A stretch of DNA of 64,000 bases from Undaria pinnatifida (taxonomy: Eukaryota; Sar; Phaeophyceae; Laminariales; Alariaceae), in NCBI GenBank assembly GCA_012845835.1, contig JABAKD010000027.1, positions 124,001-188,000 on the forward strand. The letters run 5' to 3'. Shown piece by piece: positions 22,024 through 33,115 of this stretch. Under the pieces are notes generated by a model that searched no databases, had not been told where the DNA came from, and saw nothing but the letters and a program-made list of their open reading frames with translations. Within the stretch, counting starts at the first letter, position 1. Every line of letters begins with the position of its first letter. The position numbers and the translations under genes were made by a program.

Positions 22024-22824
22024 GGTCATTTCTTATGCAGTCGGATTCCGCCAGTCGAAAAGGCCCTTTTCGACTGGACTTTTTTTCGACTGGATTCTTC
22101 TGGTCCTTCTTCTTATCGTCAGTCGAGTCGATTTGATAGTTTTTGTGCTCTTCCTAGAGGCGGTTGGTGTGAGGGAGTACTGCTGTACAGCAGTCGAAAT
22201 CGGTTGGCAGCTCTGTGCTTCGCGCTTTCTCCACGAGCAACGGCTCGGCGAACCCTCGTCCCTGGTGGCTTTGGGCTTAGCCGAAAGCTGCCAAAGCTAC
22301 GTTTCGTGGCGTTGCACTCAGCCGAGAGCCGCCAAAGCTACAGCAGCCGCAGCCGTTGTTGGCAGCATGGGATCGAGACCGCGCGCTGCTGCCGTCGTGT
22401 GACACACGCTGCTGGCGAGCAAAACTAGGAATGAGCCACGCTGACTTGCTGCGAGAAGTAACAGCTGGGATAGCCAAGCCAGCGTCAGCGCCTTGTATGA
22501 TACTGCAGTGTGGTACTTGGTGTGGGTGTGTGGCCGTGTGGCCGTGTGGGTGTGTGTGTGGTGGTGGGATGAGCGATGCGATCGGTTCAAAAAACACGTG
22601 CACAACTTTTTCGACAGAGTTTTTCGACTGGAGTCGAAAAAGTCGAGTTTTTCGACTGGAGTCGAAAAAGTCGAGTTTTTCGACTGGATCCGCCAGTCGA
22701 AATTCTCAGTCGAAAAAAGTTGAGTCGAAAAAGCCCGTTTTCGACTGCGTAAGAAAGCCCGATTTGGGCTTCAGTCGAGAAAGGCCGTTGTCGACTGACA
22801 AATCTGACTGCATAATAAATGGCC
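22024..22824. mobile_element. MITE-like element with GGCCATTTCTTA ends, copy 2
   Basis: Left end GGTCATTTCTTATGCAGTCG, right end the inverted form ending ATAAATGGCC. Similar to copy 1 along its whole length, including GAGGCGGTTGGTGTGAGGGA. The flanking triplets (TTT and TCT) do not match exactly. Confidence 0.65.
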
Positions 22825-22860
22825 TCTCCTTCTCTTTTCGTTCATTTCTTTTCGTTCTTT

Positions 22861-23630
<770 letters not shown>

Positions 23631-23740
23631 ACAAAGTAGTGCCTTTTTCCCCCCTGTTTGCCTTTCACATCCCCGACCGTGGCGAGCATGCGCGGAGCCG
23701 CAGGTAGGCATCAGCCCGCCGCGGCGAAGCCCCCTTTGTA

Positions 23741-23773
23741 ATACTCCGGAGTATTAATAATACTCCGGAGTAT
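23741..23773. repeat. Nested perfect palindrome ATACTCCGGAGTAT x2
   Basis: ATACTCCGGAGTAT, itself a palindrome, occurs twice around TAATA. The whole 33-base sequence is also an inverted repeat and could form a hairpin or cruciform. Confidence 0.85.
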
Positions 23774-24107
23774 AATAATAGACGTAGAGTCGAACTGTTA
23801 ACACTAGCGCCAAATCATACCTGGTACCGTACTCGACAGCATAAAACTTACAACTGTAACTCTATCCCTGCAGCTCTACGTACAGCTCTGCAGAAAGACA
23901 TGGGTCACGCGCTCCTAGGCTACTGCAGCAGGTACAGCAGTAGCTGTACGTGATATGTGACCATGTCACCACATTGCGGAGGTCTGCGTACGTAGAAGTT
24001 CTATACCCTCGAGCCTGTTTTGTTTTTGTTTTTTTAGATCCTCCCGGAGATCCGGGTAAAAAAAGCTTGACCCCTTTAGCGCCCCCAAATCCCTCCCTAT
24101 ACTAAAT

Positions 24108-24272
24108 TCAAGTAAACTTGTCACCCATAAGGGTTCCCAGTGGTGAGGCGTTAAGCTCCATACACTTTTCGTTTGTGTACCAGTTTTTGTCCTTCTGCAA
24201 AACGCAGACTCCTGGTACATCGCCATCTCTGGTGTATTCAAACACACTTACCATTGCTCGCATGAGATTCTT
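24108..24272 (-). CDS. Coding-like terminal exon, unknown function
   Basis: After a possible acceptor (CTCCGACAG at 24,273) the minus strand reads 54 codons to TGA: KNLMRAMVSVFEYTRDGDVP, then GVCVLQKDKNWYTNEKCMEL and a short tail. Composition (Lys, Asn, Glu, Asp, Met) is like real protein and unlike the repeat frames around it. Internal GTAAGT and CAG words leave room for further splicing. I do not recognise a family. Confidence 0.3.
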   Translation of the reverse strand, partial: KNLMRAMVSVFEYTRDGDVPGVCVLQKDKNWYTNEKCMELNASPLGTLMGDKFT

Positions 24273-24689
24273 CTGTCGGAGGCACCACACCCGTCCAGTC
24301 TCCACTAAAAGAGGGCGTCCCCTCGCATGCGTTTCAGCACTGCTTTGCCCGCAGATCTTGAACAGCTTGTGTGAGTGTGAGCTGCGAGCTGCAAGCTTGC
24401 AGACACGCTGATCCTACGATCTGTTGACCTGTTGTGGTGTTGTGGTGTTGCAAAAAAAAGAATAACAACCGTTTTAGACATGCAGAAGAATATGTTTGGA
24501 ACCCCTACATCAGGCAATTGCAACATTGCAACGCAATCACGAGCAGATCACAGAGCAGACACGACCGCCTGCAAAGGGAAGCAAGGTGAGACAGGATGTG
24601 CCATATGGATGGCAGGTCTGATCGATGTTGTTTGGAGGTAGGAAACTCTCTGTTATGGCGCTGTACAGTATGCAACCCGTTGATCGGGG

Positions 24690-24905
24690 ATGCTTCCCTT
24701 CCAAATGCCCTCACACCCGGTAGAATCGACTCAGCTGATCGTACAAGCAGCACCGCAGCACGCAGCACTCGTACGGCCACAGCAGGTGGCGTATAGCAGC
24801 CGGCGTGCGTTTTCACCTCTGCCAATGCATAGTAGTGGCGGTAGACAATCTCGCGATTGCCAATCCACTTTGAGACACTCGTCCGCGTTGCTGTCGTACG
24901 ATTGA
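24690..24905 (+). CDS. Weak coding-like frame, Gln/Pro/Ser-rich
   Basis: An ATG-initiated frame of 71 codons (MLPFQMPSHPVESTQLIVQA...) with Gln, His, Pro and Ser enrichment and a stop at 24,903. Only composition supports it. It may be chance; the opposite strand is also open. Confidence 0.15.
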   Translation: MLPFQMPSHPVESTQLIVQAAPQHAALVRPQQVAYSSRRAFSPLPMHSSGGRQSRDCQSTLRHSSALLSYD

Positions 24906-25199
24906 TGCGTGAAACCGATACCTTGTATAGCAGCAAGTGAGACCTGCACTCGTCTGCCAGGTACTCTATAATTATGTTTTAAGGTACTTGTACGTGAACG
25001 AACACGAGCGATACTATCGATACTACAAGCAGTATTGTAGTATTGTGTGCTGCTGTCGGCGTGCTGAAAGGACGAAGGGCGTTACGAGTACTCGTATACA
25101 CTTCATCTGAACAGCTTGCACGGTACGTCTCCAACCAGATCACGTTGTTTTGGCACTACTCGTGGTACAGGTTGTTCCCCGGTGACGGCAGTCCTGGGT

Positions 25200-25425
25200 A
25201 CCGTGAGAGAGTTTCCCAACAACCCCCTGTTTTCCCACCTTTTTCCGGGTCTAGGCCATCGCCGATAACACCGCTTCTGGATCCGAAAACGAACTTTTTC
25301 GGGTCGCAAAACCGATTTGCCTATATTGTAGACCCGAAACTGATTATTTTTCAGGCTTCCATCTCCGGTTATCGTTTTCGGGTCGCCTCCACCAGAAAAA
25401 GGGGGTCCGTTTTCGGATGAAATCC
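25200..25425. repeat. GGATCCGAAAACG/TTTTCGGGTC repeat cluster
   Basis: Words CCGGGTCTAGGCC, GATCCGAAAACG, TTTTTCGGGTCG, GACCCGAAACTG and CGTTTTCGGGTCG alternate. It looks like the interior of a small TIR element similar in style to 38,748-39,027, but I could not fix its ends. Confidence 0.35.
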
Positions 25426-25489
25426 CTACCTGACAATGCTGTCCGGGTTTGGTTTGAGACACGTCATGGGAGGCAACAAGCTTGCACAG

Positions 25490-26095
25490 ATGCTCCGAGT
25501 ATACTCGATACTCCGAGTGGACTTCGATACTCCGAGTGGAGTTACACTCGGAGTATCGGGTACTTTTCGTACTCCGAGTTCTGAGAGTACGTAGAGTACT
25601 GGTGGCCCAAATACTCGGAATACTTGGAGTATGAGCAGTAGATATGCTCCATTAACATAGTATAGTACAGGCAGTACCCGCAGTACAAACATCTAAAAAA
25701 CTTGGAGTACTCCGAGTATCGAGAGTATTAAACCCCGAAATACTTCAAGCATTCGAGTAAATTACTCCGAGCAATACTCTAGCCAGCAGCAGTACCTCGC
25801 AGTAAATAACCGTGAAATATTGCGAGTATTGAAAGTATTAGCAGTACTGAATGCCGAAATACTGGAAGTAGTCAAAGTATGAGCTGTACAGGTTCCCCAA
25901 ATAACCCAAGTGCAGACACTCGTACGAGTAGTATTCCAGAGTAGCGAACCCGAAAATACTTCAAGTACAGCGGTATTCCAGAGTATTCAACCTCAACATA
26001 CTTGGAAGTACAAGCAGTATCCAGCAGTAGTATTGGACCCCGAAATACTGCCAGTACAGGCAGAATCAAGCCTGGGGTTCCTGCAGAATTGCCAT
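25490..26095. repeat. ACTCGGAGTA satellite, block 1
   Basis: ACTCCGAGT/ACTCGGAGTA words and CCCCGAAATACTTCAAGTA recur every 25 to 50 bases. A second block is at 28,870-29,560. Confidence 0.65.
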
Positions 26096-26099
26096 TAAA

Positions 26100-26733
26100 T
26101 CAGTATTACCAATATTACTGTACCAATACTTTACCTTCATCTATACAGAGGGCGCTCGCTGTTAAGAAATAATTCGGTTGTACAAGTGAAATGAGGTTCG
26201 TTGTGTGCTCATAATCAAGCTTGTTTACGGCAGAAACGGTGAAGGGTTGCTGGCCATAAGAAATTGAGGCTTGACGTCTCACAAAAAGAAAGAAAGTTAG
26301 TTCACCACAGAAACGGTGGTATTCAGGGTTGGGTGCTATACGGATTCCCATATGTGTGATACGTTTAATCAGCCATTATTGGTAGACTGTGCTCAACGGT
26401 CACAACTAAATATGAAACTGGGCCTCTACGCCAATTTGGCGTTTCTTACTATGAATGGGGGAAGCCTAAGCCTTCTTCTGTGTAGTAAGTAAAAACTACG
26501 AGTACGAGAAAATTGGTAGGGGTCGGTCCCTATCAAATTATGTTGCATTTTGTATCCAATGTGGTCTTGCAATACTCAATACCCTGGTACGATTATTGCT
26601 CACCGTGAAAAATTGTTCATGTTCTTCGGGTTTTTCCAACCTGAACTTCACCAAGAGTTCGATTGCTGAAAAAAACGAATTATTGAAAAATAACTAGAAG
26701 TTACGATAGATATGTTTAACCATTTCCCGAATT
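26100..26733. other. No recognised gene
   Basis: AT-rich unique-looking sequence. Open frames are short and lack motifs. Confidence 0.35.
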
Positions 26734-27023
26734 GACGCATGCTACGATAGGTGTAGCAGTTTTGGTCTGAAATAAACGGTTTCTAACTAACCGGGCTCCT
26801 TAACCTACTAATACAATCGTCGGAAAATAAATAAAGCATAAGCCATTTTTGAGCATGATTCTCGTGTTGTGTACCTTGTACCTTGGCCATGGGATATTTC
26901 ATACGATATGGTAGCAGTTTTATTTTCCTCCAAATCAGATTTGGGAGAGGTTTTAAGCTCCCGGAATTGAGGAATAGTATTGGAAAACACAATGGTTGGT
27001 GCATCTCTATCGTAGCACGCGTC
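26734..27023. mobile_element. TIR element with TGACGCxTGCTACGATAG ends, copy
   Basis: The left end TGACGCATGCTACGATAG mirrors the right end CTCTATCGTAGCACGCGTCA. The inside matches 40,500-40,708 and 2,250-2,460 (GGGAGAGGTxTTAAGCTCCC). No transposase and no clear target duplication. Confidence 0.65.
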
Positions 27024-27056
27024 AGTACTCTACTGACACTCTACTGACACTCTACG

Positions 27057-27153
27057 ATTACTGTACTGTACTGTATTGTACTGTACTGTACTGTACTGTA
27101 CTGTACTGTACTGTACTGTACTGTACTGTACTGTACTGTACTGTACTGTACTG
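27057..27153. repeat. (ACTGT)n microsatellite
   Basis: About 19 nearly perfect CTGTA pentamers immediately after the TIR element. Confidence 0.95.
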
Positions 27154-27289
27154 TACACAACAGGAGAGGACTGGAGAGGGACGCCGACCGTTTTTGTTTT
27201 TGTCGTTTCGAGATAAACGAAACTAAAACTGGTTAGTGCACTGGGGAAGATCCATATTTTGCTGCAGCCTGCTGCTACGTATTATTACA

Positions 27290-28460
27290 AAAATAAAGAT
27301 AAACTCCAGCTGTAAGATCGAATATTTTGTCGAAACCCATCTTTGCAAGCTGTGTGTGATACTCCGATCGCGCGTACTACGAGTTGTGTGTCCTCATTAA
27401 GGCTGTAGGTCGGCGACTCTCCTTGCAACTACAGTGCAGCTATCAGGGTCAACAGGGTGATGTTAGGCAGTCTGTGCGCGGAAACTATAGAACCCGTTTC
27501 TGAGAGGGACAAAATCTGACAGCTGTGGAAGGAAAGGCATCAGTTTATCAAGTGAATTCTGTAACTCGTACAATCGGTGAGGGGAGGGCGCAGTTTTTTA
27601 GGACGTGGGGGCCTGGTTTGGATCAAACGGGAGCGGGGGTGGGGGGGGGGGAGGGGGGGAGGGACGGGTGGGGCAGCTCAATTTGTGCGTGGAAACTATA
27701 AATCCTTCATGGGCATAAATGTGACGGTTTTGGAAAGAATGCACCAGTTCATCATGGGGGGGCGGGGGGCGGGACGGGCGGGGCAGCTCAATCAGCGCGT
27801 GGAAACTATACATCCTTGAAGGGGATAAATGTGACGGTTTTGGAAAGAATACACCTGTCCATGATGTATAACCAGTGAGTAGAGGGCGGAGTGTTCGAGG
27901 GGGTGGGGGGGTGGGGGGGTGGGGAGGTGGGGGGTGGGGGAGGAGGGGGGGAGGTGGGGGGGTGGTGGGCGAAAGGACTTTAGGTCGCATAGATATAGGG
28001 GTTTGCTATACGCGTGGTGCTAGGTCTAGGCCATGGTGCGGGTGGTGGGGAAGGAGAGGGCGTTGGGGGGGGGGGTGGGTGGGAATTGCAGCAGCGGCAT
28101 GGATGGCTCTAGGAAGATGATGAGATGATATCCAGTGCGTGGAAGTGTTTATTACTCTGGCGGATTCATATATCAGGTGGGGTGTCTGAGCAAAAATGAG
28201 CGGGGAAAAAGAGAAAAAAAGGGGGGAGGGGGGGGAAAGGGTTTTCAAGAGGTTTAGGTCCCATAAAATATTAAAATACACTCCAGCTGTGAGATCAAAG
28301 ATTTGATCGAAGCTCATCTTTGCAAGATTGTGTGTGATACTCCGATCGCGCGGATTAATCATATATGTAGGGGCTTGCTATACGCGTGGTGCTAGGTCTA
28401 GGCGATCGTGCGGGTGGTGGGGAAGGAGGGGGCGTTCGGGGCGGGGGGGGGGGCGGGATG
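27290..28460 (+). repeat. G-run dispersed repeat, copy 2 (double head)
   Basis: Same order as copy 1: head with CTCCAGCTGTAAGATCG, GCAAGCTGTGTGTGATACTC, then GGAAACTATA blocks. G runs of 8 to 15 lie at 27,635-27,665, 27,755-27,770, 27,900-27,970 and 28,060-28,080. A second head starts at 28,262. GCTATACGCGTGGTGCTAGG occurs twice (28,007 and 28,377). Strongly G-rich on the plus strand. Confidence 0.7.
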
Positions 28461-28869
28461 AATGATTTGCTTTGTTTGTCCGGCGATCATTCTGACCCGC
28501 ACCACGTGCCGTACAGCCATACAACTACACAGCCACACACAACCGCACACATCACTCAGTTTTTACAACAGAGTGTATGCAACACTAATCAATACCGTTT
28601 CGGTAGAAGAGTGGGTGCCTCTAGCTAGCTCTGCGTTGCCTACTATGCAGCATGAGCACTTCTTCGGCCGCTTCTGGAGAGTGTGCAGCAGAGGCATCAG
28701 AGCTGCAAGAAGAAGAGCAGCAACCGGAGCCTCTCAGCGACAGTCCCCGCCGGCAGGAGGATAACAAATCAATATATAGAGCTACTCCGCGCGAACTACT
28801 CGTACTACTCTGTGCATTGATTCTACGACGACTGTAGAGCAATGTTAATAGCAGTATGCTGTAATATGA

Positions 28870-29560
28870 GCAGTACCGACGGCGCATACACTGCGAGTAC
28901 TTGGAGTATGAGCACTCTATTGACGGAGCAAATACTCCGAGTACTTGGGAGCACTTAGAGTATTGGCGGCCTAAATACTCGGAGTACTTGGAGTATGAGC
29001 AGCACTGATGGCCCAAATACTGCGAGTACTGGGAGTGAGAGCATTACATATGCTCGAGTACTAGCAGTACCCGCGGTGCAAACATCTAAAATACTTGGAG
29101 TACTCCCAGTACCGAGAGTATTGAACCCCGAAATACTTCTGCGTTTGACTAAAATACTCCCAGTAACACTCTGACCAGACAGTATTTAACCCTGAAATTC
29201 TGCTGCTGCGGCTATTACTGCACCTCGCAGTATTGAATCCTGAAATACTCCAAGTATTGAAAGTATAAGCACTATTAAATCCCTAAATACTTCAAGCCCA
29301 AAAGTATCCCAGAGTATCGAACGCCAAAATACTCCCAAGTACAGCAGCATTCCAGAGTATCGAACCCCCAAATACTCCAAGTACAGCAGTGTTCCAGTCC
29401 AGAGTATCCAGGGTATCGAACCCCAACATACCAGGTGCTGCGTGTACGGTAAGGCAATAGTATCTCGCAGTACACAAGTACCAAATACTACGAGTACATG
29501 AACTACCTGAAATTTTTTTTTCGAAAAATACGTTATTTTACTCCCAGGTACTAGGAGCAT
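28870..29560. repeat. ACTCGGAGTACTTGG satellite, block 2
   Basis: Units such as AATACTCGGAGTACTTGGAG and CCCAAATACTCCAAGTACAG repeat along the block, as in 25,490-26,095. Confidence 0.65.
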
Positions 29561-29934
29561 CTGTGCAAGCGTGGGAACAAGTAAAAAAAACTAGCTGGTA
29601 CAAGAAAAGGTAGCAGTACTGTAGAGTACTACAAGACACAAGACACACGCATCAGACACATTTATCTGTCTGCTGAGCAAACAACACGTGCCATAGGCGT
29701 ACTCGTGCTTCTGCTGTTCTGTCCCGCTATCCGCTGGCACACACCTCGGGCCTCATCACGAGCCGATGGGATCGGATAGCGATGGTGACGACTGCGGGAG
29801 CCTTGCCACCCTCCTCGAAGCCGCAATTGCAGCATTCACCAAACGCAAAACACACGCTACTCGTTGTTGTCGAGGACGAGGACAGCCGCCTTCAGGGACA
29901 CGTCGTTGTTGATGCACGAGATCGGGAGCGAGGG

Positions 29935-30180
29935 GCCTATTAATAGTGCGGGTATGTGCTATTGTTGATGTGCCGGTATGTGCTACTATTAATAGTAGCA
30001 CAATATACCGGCACTATTCAGGGTACCGGCACTGTTGGGAATAGGGTTGCTATTAATATACATAAAATATAGAGAGTTCCAGTCGTGCCAAATCGTTTTG
30101 GCCGGCACTATAGAGGGCAGTGGGACTATTCAACCGGCATTGTTGGAGCCTCCCACTGTATAGTCACCCTACGTAATCGT
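29935..30180. mobile_element. CCGGCACTAT MITE-like repeat, copy
   Basis: GTGCCGGTATGTGCTACTAT, ACCGGCACTATTCAGGGTAC, GGCCGGCACTATAGAGGG and AACCGGCATTG recur. It includes the palindrome GTGCTACTATTAATAGTAGC. Related to 10,043 and 38,107. Confidence 0.45.
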
Positions 30181-30237
30181 CACCTTTTCCCGGTGTGTTT
30201 TCCCTCCGAAGCTCCCGAGGGATCATATTAGTACTTA

Positions 30238-30700
30238 CAAGGGCTCCGCATGCCGGCGCCCATGCTTCGGGTAGGGCAGGGCGGCACTCGGACGAGGTAA
30301 AGGGGAAATAGTTGTAGCTGTTCGATTCGACGTTATTGGAAGTGTCAAGTAATGCCGAGGGTTTAATACGAATATGAGGTTCTCAAGATCATATTTTGAC
30401 ATTCCATGGCGCCCATTCTTTGGGTGAGGAAGGGTAGCACTCGACGAAATAAGTTGTAGTAATAAAGAAATTGAAGCTTAATGTAATGCCAAGAGTTTAA
30501 TACGAACATGAGGTTCTAAAGGTTTACTTCGATGGAAGGAAAACATAAAAACGAAAGAAGCAAGCATAGGCGAAACACTGTTATTAAAACCGCCGCCAAG
30601 TAAAAGTAGGCCAGAAATGCTGAAAGGAGAATTTGATAACCTGCTTCGCTTCGAGGCTTCGAGGCGAAAGGAAAGAGGACATGGCATCAATAAAAAAGGT
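30238..30700 (+). mobile_element. Truncated copy of the ACAAGGGCTCCGC-ended element
   Basis: It matches the first 460 bases of the composite element at 33,143: ACAAGGGCTCCGCATGC, GCCCATGCTTCGGGTAGGGC, AATGCCAAGAGTTTAATACG, AGGCGAAACAC and CCGCCAAGTAAAAGT. It is diverged, with an internal duplication of the TTCGGGTAGGGC/AATGCC part. Confidence 0.6.
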
Positions 30701-30825
30701 ATCGGACGGAATGGTTGAAAATGTTTAACTTACGGAAGAGCAAAAAAGAAGGCGCCGTTGATTGTGCCTTGGAAAACCCCTCGGTGTTTACTCCCACAGT
30801 AGACGAAGAACTGGGCTCCCGTAAA

Positions 30826-31079
30826 AATTGCACGTACGTGCAAGGTTTTTTAGATTTGCACGTAAATTCATTAGCGATTTATGTATGGCGGCTCCCTATG
30901 TGCAGGTCCGCACAAAACGACCGTTACGCTGCCCAGACCAACCTGACCCCAGACCCGACCCTAACCCTAACCCTAACCCCAACCCAACCCTCTGGGGGGC
31001 TCTCGGTCTGCTCTCGAGGTCGGCAGGGGCTGTACTGAGTTTACGTGCAATTCTAAACACCTTGCACGTACGTGCAATT
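30826..31079. mobile_element. Fold-back MITE with AATTGCACGTACGTGCAA ends
   Basis: The outer 21 bases are perfect inverted copies starting AATTGCACGTACGTGCAAGG. The inverted similarity continues with gaps through TTTAGA and TTGCACGTAAA. The ends contain the palindrome TTGCACGTACGTGCAA. AAA flanks both sides. Inside are CCCTAA telomere-like repeats. Confidence 0.75.
30957..30985. repeat. Interstitial telomere-like (CCCTAA)n
   Basis: GACCCTAACCCTAACCCTAA followed by CCCCAACCCAACCC, inside the MITE at 30,826-31,079. It suggests a TTAGGG-type telomere in this genome. Confidence 0.8.
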
Positions 31080-31411
31080 AAACGCCTGATGCGAAGAACT
31101 TACCATGTTTGTTTCCAAAATATACGAAGAACTCACTCCTCACAGAAAAGAACTATAGACACTGCATGCCCTCAATTAGCTACTTCAATGTACGCGGCAC
31201 TTACACTGGTGAAGATATACAAAAATAAAAAACAAATTGTGCAGACTTAGAGAGGGGCGCTAAAGGGGACATAGAATGCCCTCGATCCAATAAAGGGGAT
31301 ATACAAATGCCCTCGATCCAATTGGTACTTTCAACGCAGAGAACTTACACCAGAGAAATGGCAAGCTAATCGGGAAAAGGGGGATAATCAAGTCTCACAC
31401 AAGACAAACAA

Positions 31412-31985
31412 AATAATCCTAGACCGGTATGAAATCGTACCACTATCACTAACAGCCCCCGACTCTGTGGAAGGTAGGCCCCAAAACAACTTAATCCGTA
31501 TGACAGATCAGCATTTGATCGTACCATAGATAGTCACAAAGCAGCTCTCCGACTCGGCGTGAGATACACGATGGGTCCTCCGGGCTTACTTGCACAATGT
31601 ACGAAGAACTCACTTAGAGAGGAGCCCTAAAGGGGATACAGAAAAATAATCCTAGACCGGTATGAAATCGTACCACTATCACTAACAGCCCCCGACTCTG
31701 TGGAAGGTAGGCCCCAAAACAACTTAATCCGTATGACAGATCAGTATTTGATCGTACCATAGATAGTCACAAAGCAGCTCTCCGACTCGGCGTGAGATAC
31801 ACGATGGGTCCTCCGGGCTTACTTGCACAATGTACGAAGAACTCACTTAGAGAGGAGCCCCAAAGGGGATATAGAAAAATAATCCTAGACCGGTATGAAA
31901 TCGTACCACTATCACTAACAGCCCCCGACTCTGTGGAAGGTAGGCCCCAAAAACGACTTGATCCGTATGATAGATAAGTTTTGAG
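31412..31985. repeat. 233-bp tandem repeat, about 2.4 copies
   Basis: AATAATCCTAGACCGGTATG starts at 31,412, 31,645 and 31,878, an exact 233-base period with very high identity. Units contain CCCCCGACTCTGTGGAAGGT and GAGATACACGATGGGTCCTC. The last unit breaks off near 31,985 and forms the 3' end of the minus-strand frame below. Confidence 0.9.
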
Positions 31986-32239
31986 CCTATCTGTATCTGC
32001 AGACCAAGCACGCTCAAAACGATGAACACTCCAACAGCACCAAACGCAATAATATGAAAAGGCGAATTATTAGAGCGATACTCTACTGGTATAATTAACA
32101 CGCGTTCTTCTGGACGTATCATCTGTCGTCTTGCAGCCACACCTGCAGCCACATGGCCACCACGCACACAGCACATGACAGCCCAACAGCACACACACAA
32201 CCAACCGCTGCACGTATGAAGCCTACAGCGCGGCACCAT
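31847..32239 (-). CDS. Possible small single-pass membrane protein
   Basis: An ATG frame of 130 codons. The N-terminus is Cys/Trp/Val-rich (MVPRCRLHTCSGWLCVCCWA), possibly a signal or first membrane segment. A charged middle (RRQMIRPEERVLIIPVEYRS) is followed by a clear hydrophobic segment (HIIAFGAVGVFIVLSVLGL). The last 45 codons lie in the 233-base tandem repeat, so the original C-terminus may have been replaced. Family unknown. It could be the first exon of a longer gene. Confidence 0.3.
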   Translation of the reverse strand: MVPRCRLHTCSGWLCVCCWAVMCCVRGGHVAAGVAARRQMIRPEERVLIIPVEYRSNNSPFHIIAFGAVGVFIVLSVLGLQIQIGSKLIYHTDQVVFGAYLPQSRGLLVIVVRFHTGLGLFFYIPFGAPL

Positions 32240-32511
32240 GAATAACGAATGACCGCGACGGCTGGATTACCCTTTTGACAGACCGGCACCCCTGCTCTCG
32301 AGCCCGGGCAAGTTGTGTCTGTTGCTTGGTTTCAGTTCACGAGGGCACTCCACAGCAGTAGCTAGCTGAAGCACAGCAGTCAGTTATTCCTTTGTTGTGT
32401 CAACCCCCTTGCCTGCGTTCGTTGCTCGGCATCGATCGCTTTTAGATTGTGTCTATCCCCAAGCTACCCCAACAGCAGTAACCACGTAAAGCAAAACTCA
32501 AATAATGACCC

Positions 32512-32766
32512 ATGGCGGCTTCCGCGCGTTTATACTGTGGCGGGCAGTTGTTGCAGGCAACGTTTTCTAGCCCATGCCGTGCATGCCTCGTCTCACACCC
32601 CTGGCAGCTTGTGCCCTACGCTGCTCTGGGTCTCGGACGGGACGGGGCAAATAACCTTGCTTCGTCTCGTCTCGAGTGTTGGGCCCTTGATGACACGAGT
32701 GTGGAGAGAACGCCATATTCAGTTTCAGACAGCACAAAGTGGTGCACAATCTGTGACCAAACAATA
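32512..32766 (+). CDS. Candidate first exon, unknown protein
   Basis: ATG 32,512 opens 85 codons (MAASARLYCGGQLLQATFSS...) ending in TKWCTICDQTI at a perfect donor GTAAGT (32,767). The reading is protein-like, with a CxxC near its end. The following intron would contain the left arm of the large inverted repeat, and the next exon would lie beyond 36,570. I do not recognise the family. The evidence is the donor and the composition. Confidence 0.35.
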
Positions 32767-32784
32767 GTAAGTTGTATTTGCGGA

Positions 32785-33115
32785 AACATTATCAAGTACC
32801 GTTTGGAAATGATGCCAATTTTGTAAATCATCCAGGCGTTGCAGACATTAAGATTCAACCAAAATCTCCGAAATTCTCCAAAATTCGTCCTCGACATGCG
32901 GTGTTTTTGCAACTTTTCGCTTGTCTCGCTCGGCATCCGTCCACGCTCACGTCGATGTGCGGAACGGACACGGCAAGGCGAGGGACGTTGGAGCCGCCCC
33001 CCGAAGGCGGCGCTCGAACGAAGCTATATTCGACCGAGAATTCCAGTTCCGCGAATCGCATACTTCGGCCGAGACAAGAAAAAAACTCCTGACGAAATTC
33101 CTGACACCCAAAGAA
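32785..33115 (+). repeat. Direct repeat of the composite element's distal part
   Basis: It matches 36,225-36,530: GTACCGTTTGGAAATGATGC, GCCATTAAGATTCAAC-type, TGTGCGGAACGGACACGGCA, GCCCCCCGAAGGCGGCGCTC and ATTCCAGTTCCGCGAATCGC. It stands just before the left arm, so the arm is bracketed by two direct copies of about 310 bases. Confidence 0.75.

Larger units (their letters stand above)
30721..31250 (+). pseudogene. Small reading frame split by a MITE
   Basis: ATG 30,721 opens a frame starting MFNLRKSKKEGAVDCALENP and running to ...LGSRK at 30,825, where the MITE begins. The sequence after the MITE (from 31,083) begins RLMRRTYHVCFQNI and runs open to TAG 31,250. If the MITE and one AAA of the flanking direct repeat are ignored, both parts are in one frame of 90 codons. 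The family is unknown. Lys/Arg-rich; either a broken small gene or an exon boundary that I cannot see. Confidence 0.35.
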
